Numbered from the stretch's first letter, positions 42,463-51,759 are shown. The stretch: 64,000 nt of DNA from Zavarzinia sp. (GCA_025869435.1 JAOZVS010000058.1:18780-82779), one strand, 5' to 3'. Notes: a model not told the origin generated them from the letters alone. Program-made: numbers and translations.

Positions 42463-43608
42463 TTGAGCGTCTATTCCAGCCGTGAAGGCGACCGCATCCC
42501 CCTGGGGTCGCGCCTTCTCTCGATCAACTGGGGCCTCGTGCTTCTCGTCATCGCCATCGCGGCGATCGGCGTCGCCATGCTCTATTCCAGTGCTGGCGGC
42601 AAATGGGATCCCTGGGCCGGGCGGCAGCTGTTGCTCTTCATCATTGGCCTTGGGGTCATGGTCGTCGTCGCCCTGATCGATATCTCCGTCTATGCCCGCT
42701 ACGCCTATTTCCTTTATGGCGTCACGCTGGCCGGCCTGGTCGGGGTCGAGGTCATGGGGTCGATCGGCATGGGCGCGCAGCGCTGGATCGACCTCGGCTT
42801 CTTCCAGATCCAGCCGTCCGAAATCATGAAGCTGGCCCTCGTGCTCGCCCTCGCCCGCTATTTTCATGGCGTGATGCCGGAACAGATCGGCCGGCCGAGC
42901 GTGCTGATCGTGCCGCTGCTGATGGTGCTGGCGCCGGTCGCCCTCGTGCTGAAGCAGCCGAATCTCGGCACGGCGACCCTGCTGCTCGCCGGCTCGGGCG
43001 CCATCTTCTTCCTGGCCGGGGTACGGCTGTGGAAATTCGGCATCGTCATCGCCGCCGGCCTCGGCGCCCTGCCCATCGTCTGGGAATTCATGCATGACTA
43101 TCAGCGCCGCCGGGTGTTGACCTTCCTGAACCCCGAGGCGGATCCCCTGGGCGCCGGCTACAACATCCTGCAGTCGATGATCGCCCTCGGCTCGGGCGGG
43201 GTGTTCGGCAAGGGTTATCTGCTCGGCACCCAGAGCCAACTGCGCTTCGTGCCGGAAGTCCATACCGACTTCATCTTTCCCCAGCTCGCCGAGGAATTCG
43301 GCATGATCGGCGGTCTTCTGCTGATCCTTCTCTATATCTGCGTTTTCGGCTACGCGCTGGCGATCGGCCTCGGCTCGCGCCACCAGTTCGGCCGGCTGGT
43401 CGCGCTCGGCATCGGCACGCAATTGTTCCTCTATGTCTTCATCAACCTGTCGATGGTGATGGGCCTCATCCCGGTCGTCGGCATTCCGCTGCCCCTCGTC
43501 TCCTATGGTGGCTCGGCGACCATGACGCTGATGATCGGCGTCGGCCTGATCCTGTCCGTGTCCGTGCACCGCGAGCGGCGCCTGCCACGTCGTCTCGACC
43601 ACAGTTGA
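42463..43608 (+). CDS. rodA: rod shape-determining SEDS protein RodA
   Basis: SEDS signatures GAQRWIDLGFFQIQPSEIMKLALVLALARYF, AEEFGMIGGLLLILLY, GIPLPLVSYGGSATMTLM; TTG start. Confidence 0.9.
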   Translation: MSVYSSREGDRIPLGSRLLSINWGLVLLVIAIAAIGVAMLYSSAGGKWDPWAGRQLLLFIIGLGVMVVVALIDISVYARYAYFLYGVTLAGLVGVEVMGSIGMGAQRWIDLGFFQIQPSEIMKLALVLALARYFHGVMPEQIGRPSVLIVPLLMVLAPVALVLKQPNLGTATLLLAGSGAIFFLAGVRLWKFGIVIAAGLGALPIVWEFMHDYQRRRVLTFLNPEADPLGAGYNILQSMIALGSGGVFGKGYLLGTQSQLRFVPEVHTDFIFPQLAEEFGMIGGLLLILLYICVFGYALAIGLGSRHQFGRLVALGIGTQLFLYVFINLSMVMGLIPVVGIPLPLVSYGGSATMTLMIGVGLILSVSVHRERRLPRRLDHS

Positions 43609-44246
43609 ATGTGATGAAGAAACACCGTTCCAGCGTATTTCGCGAGCCGACCGCGGCCGAGACCCTGGTGGTCATGGCTTTCGGCTGGTCGCAAGAGCGG
43701 ATTTCCATCGGCGCCATCGTCGACATGCTGGCGGAACGCGGCTTCGGCCTCCTGATCCTGCTGCTGGCCCTGCCGACCTGTCTGCCGATCGCGCCGCCCG
43801 GCCTGTCGGCCATCGCCGGCTTTCCGATCGCCGTCATCGCCCTGCAGATGGTCGGCGGCCTGCCCCGGCCCTGGCTACCAAAGCGCATCCTGGCCCGGAC
43901 CATCGCGACGGAGGACCTGCGCAAGGTCGTGCGCGGCGGCCTGCCGGTGATCGGGCGGATGGAGAAAGTGCTGAAGCCCCGCCTGCCCCTGCTCACGGGA
44001 CCGATGGCCGAGCGGATGGTGGGCATCCTGATCGCCCTGCTCGGCCTGATGCTGGCGAGCCCCATCCCCTTCACCAATATCCCGATTTCTTTCGCCATCC
44101 TGTTCCTGGCCCTCGGCCTCATCGAACAGGACGGGTTGATGACCTCGATCGGGATCATCGGCGGCCTCGCCGCCCTCGGTTTCCTCGCCTATATGAGCGT
44201 GCTGTCGTGGGACGCGCTCAGCGGCTGGCTGGGCGGCGCCATCTGA
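43605..44246 (+). CDS. exopolysaccharide synthesis ExoD family protein
   Basis: RISIGAIVDMLAERGFGLLILLLALPTCLPIAPPGLSAIAGFPIAVIALQMVGG. Confidence 0.85.
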   Translation: MNVMKKHRSSVFREPTAAETLVVMAFGWSQERISIGAIVDMLAERGFGLLILLLALPTCLPIAPPGLSAIAGFPIAVIALQMVGGLPRPWLPKRILARTIATEDLRKVVRGGLPVIGRMEKVLKPRLPLLTGPMAERMVGILIALLGLMLASPIPFTNIPISFAILFLALGLIEQDGLMTSIGIIGGLAALGFLAYMSVLSWDALSGWLGGAI

Positions 44247-44252
44247 GAAGCC

Positions 44253-44639
44253 TCAGGGCTTGCGGGTCCATTCCTCGGTGCCGGCGGTCTTGGCGCCGAT
44301 CGGCGCCCAGCGGCCCTTCAGCCCGCCATCGGGCATCATGATATAGACGGCAACCGCCGCTTCCCTGGTCGCCGGATCCTGCCAGGTCACCGCCAGCGTA
44401 TCGCCGAGGCGAAGCCCGACGCCCTCGACCTTCTGGCCCTGAGCGTCCCAAGCCAGATGGTAGACATCGCCTTCCAGCGTCACCGCGACATCGGCGGCAT
44501 AGGTGCCCTGTTCGCCGCCGTTCTGGCCGGTGACGAGATAAGTGCCGGTCAGGTCCAGTCCCGCCTGGGCGAAGGCCGGCGCGGCAAGGGCGACAGCCAG
44601 GCCGGCACCAAGGGCAAACCTGCGGATCGTGAACTTCAT
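44253..44639 (-). CDS. exported hypothetical protein
   Basis: Signal peptide MKFTIRRFALGAGLAVALAAPAFAQA; LDLTGTYLVTGQNGGEQGTYAADVAVTLEG. Confidence 0.7.
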   Translation of the reverse strand: MKFTIRRFALGAGLAVALAAPAFAQAGLDLTGTYLVTGQNGGEQGTYAADVAVTLEGDVYHLAWDAQGQKVEGVGLRLGDTLAVTWQDPATREAAVAVYIMMPDGGLKGRWAPIGAKTAGTEEWTRKP

Positions 44640-44672
44640 TCCCGGACTCTCCCTCATATCCTCGCGCGGCGG

Positions 44673-45245
44673 TCAGGCGCCGCGTTCCGCTTCAAGGCTG
44701 CGCTCCAGCACCGCCAGTTCCGTTTCCAGCCGGGCGAGTTCCACCGCCCTGGCCGATTCGGCCCTGGCGGTGAAGGCGCCCGTCACCTCGTCCAGCATGG
44801 CGCCGATTTTGGCAAGACTGGGGTGGTCCGCGCCCCGCAGCTGATAAAGCCGCTGCCCATGCTCGCCCAGCCGCCGGCCAAGGCCGAGGTAAAAGGTCAG
44901 CAAGCGGCGCTGGTCCATGGCATTCTCGGGATGCTCCTGCACCCGGTAGACGACGGGCAGCGCCACATCCTCCAGCCGGCGCAGACGCGCGGCGAGAGCG
45001 GGCGGCGCCACCCCGGCGAGATGGTTGATGGCGTCGAGATGACCGTCGGCGACGGTCAATATGTCGACGGCCGCGCTGCCCGTTGGCGCGCCCGGCGCCA
45101 GGGCCCGGAAGATCAGCTGCACGGCGCCATAGGCGGCGAGCCCCGCCCCGATCGACAGGGACGGCGCGTCGCCAAGCCCCAGGTAGAAGATCAGGAAGGC
45201 GATACCGCCGCCAAGGCCCGACAGGACATGCCGGATCAGATCCAT
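44673..45245 (-). CDS. XpaC-like (5-bromo-4-chloroindolyl phosphate hydrolysis family) protein
   Basis: N-terminal membrane segment, then LRRLEDVALPVVYRVQEHPENAMDQRRLLTFYLG; adjacent to TelA. Confidence 0.7.
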   Translation of the reverse strand: MDLIRHVLSGLGGGIAFLIFYLGLGDAPSLSIGAGLAAYGAVQLIFRALAPGAPTGSAAVDILTVADGHLDAINHLAGVAPPALAARLRRLEDVALPVVYRVQEHPENAMDQRRLLTFYLGLGRRLGEHGQRLYQLRGADHPSLAKIGAMLDEVTGAFTARAESARAVELARLETELAVLERSLEAERGA

Positions 45246-45252
45246 GCCGCCC

Positions 45253-46371
45253 TCAGCCGCGGATCAGCCGGGCCTTCAGCTCGGATTCGATCTTTAGCAG
45301 CTCGCCCTCCGCCTGCTGGCGCCGGCCGCGGCCTTCGGCCTGGATCTTCATCACTTCGTCGATGGTCGAGATCAGATCGCGGTTCACGGTTTGCAGGGTT
45401 TCGATATCGACGATGCCGCGTTCCGCCTCGCGGGCGACGCCGATGGTGCCCTGCTTCAGCATCTCGGCATTCTTGCGCAGGAGATCGTTGGTCGTGTTGG
45501 TGACTTCCCGCTGCAATTCCAGCGCCCCTTGCGAGCGGGCGATCGAGATGGCGATGACCATCTGGTTCTTCCAGATCGGGATCGTGTTCAGGATCGAGGA
45601 CTGGATCTTCTCGACCAATACCGTGTCGTTGCCCTGGATCAGGCGGATCTGCGGCATGGTCTGCAGGGTAACCGTCTTCGACAGGCGCAGGTCCTGCAGC
45701 TTCTTCTCGAAACGGTCGAGGGCCTGACGGGCGTCCGCCAGCTTCTGGGCGTTCATCTGGGCGAGGCCGGGATCGGGATCATGGGCGGCGGCTTCCAGCG
45801 CCGGCAGCACATTCGAGCGCATGTCGGCCAGCAATTCCTCGCCGGCGCGGATATGCAGATTGAGCGCACGGAAATTCTCGAGGTTCCGCTCGAACAGCAT
45901 GTCGAGCATCACGACGTCGCGCAGCAGCTGGTCCTTCGCATCCTCGAGCTTCAGGACGATGCGGTCGATCTGGCTCGCCACCTTCTCGTAGCGGCCGAGG
46001 AATTTACCGACCTCATGGGTCGCGCTGCCGAACAGCCGGCCGATGAAGCCCGGCGATTTGTTCAGGCTTTCCGCGTCCAGACCGCGCACCTTCATCAGAA
46101 GATCGGACAGGGTTTCCCCCACCACCCCCGAATCCTTGGCCGCGACGGTTTTCAGGATGCCATCGGCGAATTCGGCGATGCCGGTCTGGACCTTGGTGCC
46201 GAACTGCAGGACGGCGGCACTGTCGGTGATATCGATCCCCTGCTTGATCTCGGTCACGAGCGCGGCATCCGCGGGCTCCAGCGCGACCGAGGGCGACGGG
46301 CTGCGCGACAGCTCGGTCTGCGCCAGCTCGATGTTCTTCGACGGCTGCGGCACCACGGGGGAGTTGGACAT
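45253..46371 (-). CDS. toxic anion resistance protein TelA family
   Basis: IDITDSAAVLQFGTKVQTGIAEFADGILKTV...; PQIRLIQGNDTVLVEKIQSSILNTIPIWKNQMVIAISIARSQGAL. Confidence 0.93.
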   Translation of the reverse strand: MSNSPVVPQPSKNIELAQTELSRSPSPSVALEPADAALVTEIKQGIDITDSAAVLQFGTKVQTGIAEFADGILKTVAAKDSGVVGETLSDLLMKVRGLDAESLNKSPGFIGRLFGSATHEVGKFLGRYEKVASQIDRIVLKLEDAKDQLLRDVVMLDMLFERNLENFRALNLHIRAGEELLADMRSNVLPALEAAAHDPDPGLAQMNAQKLADARQALDRFEKKLQDLRLSKTVTLQTMPQIRLIQGNDTVLVEKIQSSILNTIPIWKNQMVIAISIARSQGALELQREVTNTTNDLLRKNAEMLKQGTIGVAREAERGIVDIETLQTVNRDLISTIDEVMKIQAEGRGRRQQAEGELLKIESELKARLIRG

Positions 46372-46433
46372 TCACGCATCTCCGGCAATAGGCGATGGCC
46401 GCACTATAGCGGGCCGGCCCGGCCGAAGCGAGG

Positions 46434-47066
46434 TCAGGCCGCCTGAACACCCCCGGGTGGCGGCACCGGGTGGCCATCGGCATGGGCAAGGCCCGCCCTC
46501 ACCAGCATATCGAGATGGCGGGCGAAATGGCGGGCGGCGGTCGGCCGGTGCCAGCCTTCCAGCCAGTTCTGTTCGAGAAAGGCGAGAATGCCCGGCTGGC
46601 CCAGTTCCACTTCCCACAGGATGCCGAGGAGGGAGGCCTGGGTCTCCTCCTCCTCGCGCGTCGCGAAATCGGTGCAGAGGGCGGCATTCGCCTCTTCGAC
46701 CCGGCCCGACTCGGGGCCGGCGCCAAGGCCGAAATCCAGAAGCCCGCGCCGCTCGGGCGGGGAGACCAGGAAATGCGTGACTTCGTGAACGATCACGCTC
46801 GCTTCCGAGCGGGTGCGGAGAATGCGCCCGTCCCACGAGAAGGCTTGCTGCGGCGCCTCGTCCAGAGTCTCGAGGCCGAAGTCATGGGCAAGGCGTACCG
46901 CCTGGTCGCGGTGCTCGGCCGTATCGACGCCGAGGGGGATCAGCGCCGCGCTGTCCATGACGAAGGCGAAAGCGGCCCGCGCCCAGGGCGCCTCGGCTTC
47001 GAGATGGGCGTCGAAGGCGGCGCGGAGGGCCGGCAGATCGGCGATATCGACACGCGACAGGATCAT
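46434..47066 (-). CDS. HExxH-motif protein, possibly EpmC (EF-P hydroxylase)-like
   Basis: SVIVHEVTHFLVSPPERRGLLDFGLGAGPESGR. Confidence 0.6.
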   Translation of the reverse strand: MILSRVDIADLPALRAAFDAHLEAEAPWARAAFAFVMDSAALIPLGVDTAEHRDQAVRLAHDFGLETLDEAPQQAFSWDGRILRTRSEASVIVHEVTHFLVSPPERRGLLDFGLGAGPESGRVEEANAALCTDFATREEEETQASLLGILWEVELGQPGILAFLEQNWLEGWHRPTAARHFARHLDMLVRAGLAHADGHPVPPPGGVQAA

Positions 47067-47157
47067 GACCCGTGCTTTATGCCGAAGCGCCATGCCAAGG
47101 CAAGGCTGGCGGCGCCCTGCCCGCCCGCCTATTTTGTCGCAGCAACGATCATAAAGG

Positions 47158-47595
47158 ATGGGGGAAACCATGCCCTTGCCGGCACAGGCGGCCATGAACG
47201 CAAACGAAGTCCAGAGCTTCCTCGAACAGGTCTTCGAACAGGCGACGCATATTCTGGTGGAAGAGACCGCGCCCGGCTATTCGCGCTGCCGTCTGCCCTT
47301 CGATAGCCGGCATCTGCGGCCGGGCGGCACGATTTCCGGCCCCAGCATGTTCCAGCTCGCCGATTGCGGCCTCTATGCCATGGTGCTGGGCACCCTCGGC
47401 CCGGTCGCCCTCGCGGTGACGACCAATCTGAACATCAATTTCCTGCGCAAGCCCGGCCCCCGCGACATGATCGCCGAAAGCCGCGCGCTGAAATTCGGCA
47501 GTCGCCTCGTCATCGGGGAAGTGTCGCTCTATTCGGAAGGCGACCCGGAACTGGTCGCCCACGCCACCGGCACCTATTCGATTCCGCCGCGCTGA
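47158..47595 (+). CDS. PaaI family hot-dog thioesterase
   Basis: RHLRPGGTISGPSMFQLADCGLYAMVL...TTNLNINFLRKP. Confidence 0.88.
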   Translation: MGETMPLPAQAAMNANEVQSFLEQVFEQATHILVEETAPGYSRCRLPFDSRHLRPGGTISGPSMFQLADCGLYAMVLGTLGPVALAVTTNLNINFLRKPGPRDMIAESRALKFGSRLVIGEVSLYSEGDPELVAHATGTYSIPPR

Positions 47596-47599
47596 CGGC

Positions 47600-47788
47600 T
47601 CAGCGAAAGACGCGAAAGGCCAGCCAGGCGACGACGAGCACACCGCCGATCACCAGCAAACCATGGGTTGTCTGCGCCTGATCGATGAGGTCATCGAAGG
47701 AATTGCGGATCTCGATGGGCGGCAGGTCCGACCGGGTGATCAGCCAGTCGTAGAGGGCGGCCCAGACATAATTGGCGATTCCGGCCAT
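47600..47788 (-). CDS. 62-aa single-TM small protein
   Basis: MAGIANYVWAALYDWLITRSDLPPIEIRNSFDDLIDQAQTTHGLLVIGGVLVVAWLAFRVFR. Confidence 0.55.
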   Translation of the reverse strand: MAGIANYVWAALYDWLITRSDLPPIEIRNSFDDLIDQAQTTHGLLVIGGVLVVAWLAFRVFR

Positions 47789-47940
47789 GACTGCATTCCG
47801 ACTGTGGCGAATGTGCCTGCGCAGGGTAGAGCCAAACGGTGCCCCGCGCCAGCGCCGTGGCCAGCCTCCCGCCAGATTGGACACGCTCCGGGCCCGCCAC
47901 CAAAAGTCCTTGATTCCCCTGCGTCAATCGTGCTCATACC

Positions 47941-48148
47941 AAGGTCGTATGGCAGCATAATAAGAATCGCCTTCTTATGTTGCCACGCCGATAAGTGAAG
48001 CGATCTCTCCTCCGCTTGCTTGATCGGAACGGCCGCAGCGCAACGTCGGGTTGCCATCAGGGGCTTCGGCCCCCGGTTGCAGCTTTCGACGCGGCCCATA
48101 CTTAAAGCCCGCCGTTCACTCTGGCCCTCGAACGGCGGGCATTTTTTT
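47941..48148 (+). ncRNA. candidate structured small RNA ending in a strong intrinsic terminator
   Basis: Successive hairpins (47955-47983; 47998-48017 with loop ATCTCTCCTC; GGGGC-TTCG-GCCCC at 48060-48073) and terminator 48107-48148 on a strand with no upstream co-directional gene end. Confidence 0.5.
48107..48148 (+). terminator. Rho-independent terminator
   Basis: GCCCGCCGTTC-ACTCTGGCCCTC-GAACGGCGGGC-ATTTTTTT; perfect 11-bp stem plus U-tract. Confidence 0.85.
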
Positions 48149-48172
48149 GCGCATTTCCAGCATGGCCCGATC

Positions 48173-48208
48173 CAAAAATAATGGCGTCGACTGAACAATC
48201 GACGCCAT
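48173..48208 (-). terminator. Rho-independent terminator on minus strand, downstream of TetR gene
   Basis: Minus strand ATGGCGTCGA-TTGTTCAG-TCGACGCCAT-TATTTTTGG; perfect 10-bp stem plus U-tract. Confidence 0.8.
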
Positions 48209-48357
48209 CAAGTCGGCCCGTCGAAATTCGCGGGCTGCGTGCATAAGGGCTCACACGCCCGGGTTTGATAGCGCGCCCGCCGAACCTTGTCATTCGTCAA
48301 AGTTTGCACTTTGGGACCATTCGGCCTGCAAACGGCCGCAATCCCGACCGCGCCGGT

Positions 48358-49017
48358 TCATTCCCGGCTGTCTGGCTCCGCCGGCAGAAGTCGCCCCAGC
48401 AGGGTCTGCATCATGCCGAGGTCCAGCCCCCCGCCCAGCAGGATGTCGCGCAAGGGCGGCAGGGCGAAATTGATGGCGGACATCCCCACCATGGCGGCGA
48501 TGAACACGGAAGCCGGCACATTGGCGAGCACGCCAAAGCGATGGGCCGCGTCGATGTGCCGGGCCAGACCGGCGACCGTATCGTCGAGATAGTGGCGCGC
48601 CACCCAGTCGAGACGCTCTCCCCCCGCCGCGGATTCGCCGAACACGATCTGGATATGCTCGGGATGGGTGATGCAGAACGAGGCGTAATCGACGATCAGC
48701 TGGCCGACATTGGCGCTGGCTTCCGCCGGTGTCGTCGCCAGCGGAATATCCGCCGCCTTCGGCATGGCATCGAACAGCGCCGCGACCGCCGCCTGCCACA
48801 GATCCATCTTGGTCGAGAAATGATAGCCGAGGTGGCCAAGCTCGATTCCGGTCCGCCCCGCGATCATGCGCAAGGATGCCCCGGCATAGCCCTTGGCGGC
48901 GAATTCCTTGATCGCTGAATCGATGATCGCGCTTCGCAGCGCCTGCGTCCGCTCCGTCCGACCGGTCATCGGCCGGGGCGGCTTGGCCGGGACCGGCGTT
49001 TCGGCTTTCTTGCTCAT
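48358..49017 (-). CDS. TetR/AcrR family transcriptional regulator
   Basis: LRSAIIDSAIKEFAAKGYAGASLRMIAGRTGIELGHLGYHFSTKMDLWQAAV. Confidence 0.93.
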   Translation of the reverse strand: MSKKAETPVPAKPPRPMTGRTERTQALRSAIIDSAIKEFAAKGYAGASLRMIAGRTGIELGHLGYHFSTKMDLWQAAVAALFDAMPKAADIPLATTPAEASANVGQLIVDYASFCITHPEHIQIVFGESAAGGERLDWVARHYLDDTVAGLARHIDAAHRFGVLANVPASVFIAAMVGMSAINFALPPLRDILLGGGLDLGMMQTLLGRLLPAEPDSRE

Positions 49018-49242
49018 GATCGGCGGCTTGCCCCTTGGACGGTAACAGGTCGGGTTGCCGGTCGCGCCAGCACCAACGCATGTATCATGTTCTGTCACGC
49101 TAGGCGAAGACCGCGATACCTTCCGGGAAACTTGACGGCCGACCTAGTCTCGCGTCATTTCAGGGCGGCGATCAGGGAGGAACAAGGCGATGACCGGGCT
49201 GGGCCATGGCGGCGGCGGCGCAGGCGGCGGGGACAGGGCCCG

Positions 49243-50409
49243 TTGATCGAGGCCCTTGTCTATCTGTCCGGCCTCGTCGGGCTGGTGCTCGTCCCCGTGA
49301 TCGCCACGCGCATCCTGCTGGCGGGCGTGCCGGTGCCGCGCGCCTTGCGGCCGGATGGCCTGCTGCCGCCCCTGATCGCCGCGCGCAGCGCCGAAATCGG
49401 CCGCCGCGTCGGCGCCCTCAGCCTTGACGCGGTCGGGCCTCTGCGGGAGTTGGCGCTGGCGCTCGGCCCCGGGGATATCGCGACGAATGTGAACGCGGCC
49501 TTTGCCGCCGAGCGGGAGGCGATTCTCCACCGGGTCGCCACGGCTCATCTCGGCATGATGTGGCGCGGCCTGCCCGGCGCCGCCAAGGTGCAGTTCGAGG
49601 ACCATCTGGCACGCACGGTGCCCCGCGCGGTCGATCAGGCCATGGCCGAGATTGTCGCCTCCATCGACGATCTGATCGACATCCCCGCGATGCAGGAGCG
49701 GTATTTTGGTGCCCGTCCCCGGGAATTGGCGCGCATGGTCGCCCTGGTGGCGACGCCGGGTTTCCGCTCCCTGATGGCGGTCTTGCCGGGCCTTGGCCTG
49801 TTGCCCCTGCTGTTGCCCGTCTTCATTCCCGGCGCGCCGTCGATGCTGGCGGGGGCCTTGCTTGGTTATGGCGCCAGCCGTCTCGCCATCGACTGGCTGT
49901 TCACGCCGCCGCCCGCGCGCTGGCGCCACCGCCTGCCCGCGCGCTGCTTCACACCCCTGCTGCCGGCAAGGCCGATGATCACCACGCTTTACGTCGACAC
50001 GGTCGCGAATGAATCCTTCCGCCTCGATGTCGTGATCGACGAACTTGTCGCCGGACGGGGCGCGATCGGCACCCGCGCCATCGTGGAACGCCGGGTGGCC
50101 GCCATCTTCGCCCGCCTGCCCGGGGGTGGCCTGCTCAATCTCGTCATCCCGCGCCGGGCCATGCAGGGCATGATCGAAGCCGCGACCACGGAACTGCTCT
50201 CGCTGCTGCAGGTCACCGCGCGCGAGCCCGATCTCGTCGCCCGCTGCGCCGAACGGCTGCGCCTGCGGGTGCGGGACAAGCTCGACGCCCTCGATGAAAT
50301 GGCCTTCCTCGGTATGCAGCGGAATGTGCTGCGCAGCGAATTGCCTCTGATGCATGGCGCCGTCGCCGGGGTGTTTCTGGCGGTCGGCCTCGCCGCCGCG
50401 CTGCCGTGA
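49243..50409 (+). CDS. divergent DUF445-like membrane protein
   Basis: TTG start inferred; MMWRGLPGAAKVQFEDHLARTVPRAVDQAMAEIVASIDDLIDIPAMQERYF aligns with the DUF445 block of the next gene. Confidence 0.65.
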   Translation: MIEALVYLSGLVGLVLVPVIATRILLAGVPVPRALRPDGLLPPLIAARSAEIGRRVGALSLDAVGPLRELALALGPGDIATNVNAAFAAEREAILHRVATAHLGMMWRGLPGAAKVQFEDHLARTVPRAVDQAMAEIVASIDDLIDIPAMQERYFGARPRELARMVALVATPGFRSLMAVLPGLGLLPLLLPVFIPGAPSMLAGALLGYGASRLAIDWLFTPPPARWRHRLPARCFTPLLPARPMITTLYVDTVANESFRLDVVIDELVAGRGAIGTRAIVERRVAAIFARLPGGGLLNLVIPRRAMQGMIEAATTELLSLLQVTAREPDLVARCAERLRLRVRDKLDALDEMAFLGMQRNVLRSELPLMHGAVAGVFLAVGLAAALP

Positions 50410-50526
50410 GCGGATAAGCGCGCAAAGCCCCGAAAGCGGGAGGGTTCCGGCTTGGTCGCCATGGCCCCGCCGGGCTAATCATTCACGAGGCGGCGCAGAC
50501 CGCCCTCAAAAGTGCGGGGGAGACTG

Positions 50527-51759
50527 ATGGATCTGGGCGTGTTCTGGGCCGAGTTGACGAGCAGGCCCGATTTCTGGGGCTTCGTCAGCATTCCGATCGT
50601 CGCGGCCGTCGTGACCTGGGTCCATGTCTGGATGGCCATGCAGATGGTCTTCTACCCCGTCCATTTCGTCGGCTTCCTGGATCCCTTCCTCGGCTGGCAG
50701 GGCGTCGTACCGCGCAAGGCGCGCAAGATGTCGAACATCCTCGTCGACAAGACATTGGCCAAGATCGGCACCCTCAGCGACTTCATGCGCAAGATGGAGC
50801 CGGAGAAGATCTCGGAACAGGTGGCCAAGGCCGTCGGCGCCCGCATCGAGGATTATGTCGACGACCTGATGTCGGAACAGAGCCCGGTGCTCTGGGCCAA
50901 TCTGCCCCGCCTGGTGCGCAACCGCGTCTATAACCACGCCCGCGGCCAATTGACCAAGGTCATGGGCGCGATGATGGACGACATCATCGACCACGCCGAA
51001 GACCTCGTCGATATCCGCGAGATGATCGGCAATCAGGTCGAGGCCGACCGCAGCCTGGTCGTCCGCATGTTCATGGAGGTCGGCAACAAGGAACTGGCCT
51101 TCGTCATCCGCTCCAGCTTCTGGATCGGCCTCGCCTTTGGCGTCCTGCAGATGGTGCTGTTCTATTTCATCCCGGCCCATTGGCTGCTGCCCGCCTATGC
51201 CGCCGTCCTCGGTTTCCTGACCAACTGGATCGCGCTTTCCATGGTGTTCCGGCCCCTGAAGCCGGTGCGCATCGGCCCCTGGCGTTTCCAGGGCGTGTTC
51301 CTGCGCCGCCAGAACGAGATCGCCGACAAATTCGCCGAACTCGCCGCCAGCGAAATGCTGACCATCGGCCGCATCACCCGCGAGATCCTGGTCGGCCGGC
51401 AATCGGGCAAGACCCGGCTGATCATCAAGAAGCACCTGGCGCCGATGCTCGAATCGCCGGTCATCCGCACCACGCTCCAGCTCTCCATGGGGCCGGACGG
51501 CTATGCCGGGCTGAAATCCGCCATCGCCGAGAAATCGACCTTCATGGCCCTCGATCCGCTGGAGGACGAAGCCTTCAACAAGGAGCGCGCGAAATTCCTC
51601 TCCCGCTTCCTGGCCGAGCGAACGCGCGCGCTGTCCCCCGAGGAATTCCAGGACCTGCTGCGCCCGGCCTTTCAGGAAGACGAATGGATTTTCTTCGTCC
51701 TTGGCGCCGTTACCGGCTTCATCGCCGGCTCGCTGCAGCTCGCCCTCGGATTCCAGTAG
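50527..51759 (+). CDS. DUF445 family membrane protein
   Basis: MDLGVFWAELTSRPDFWGFVSIPIVAAVVTWVHVWMAMQMVFYPVHFVGF...LGFLTNWIALSMVFRPLKPVRIGPWRFQGVFLRRQNEIA. Confidence 0.88.
   Translation: MDLGVFWAELTSRPDFWGFVSIPIVAAVVTWVHVWMAMQMVFYPVHFVGFLDPFLGWQGVVPRKARKMSNILVDKTLAKIGTLSDFMRKMEPEKISEQVAKAVGARIEDYVDDLMSEQSPVLWANLPRLVRNRVYNHARGQLTKVMGAMMDDIIDHAEDLVDIREMIGNQVEADRSLVVRMFMEVGNKELAFVIRSSFWIGLAFGVLQMVLFYFIPAHWLLPAYAAVLGFLTNWIALSMVFRPLKPVRIGPWRFQGVFLRRQNEIADKFAELAASEMLTIGRITREILVGRQSGKTRLIIKKHLAPMLESPVIRTTLQLSMGPDGYAGLKSAIAEKSTFMALDPLEDEAFNKERAKFLSRFLAERTRALSPEEFQDLLRPAFQEDEWIFFVLGAVTGFIAGSLQLALGFQ

Noticed and set aside
47941-48148. 6S RNA, tmRNA, SRP RNA or RNase P RNA identity for the sRNA candidate
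   Set aside because: Could not find the conserved cores of these RNAs (for example GGAAGGAAGCAGC of SRP RNA or GAGGAAAGUCC of RNase P), and a free-standing terminator is unusual for 6S; left as unassigned
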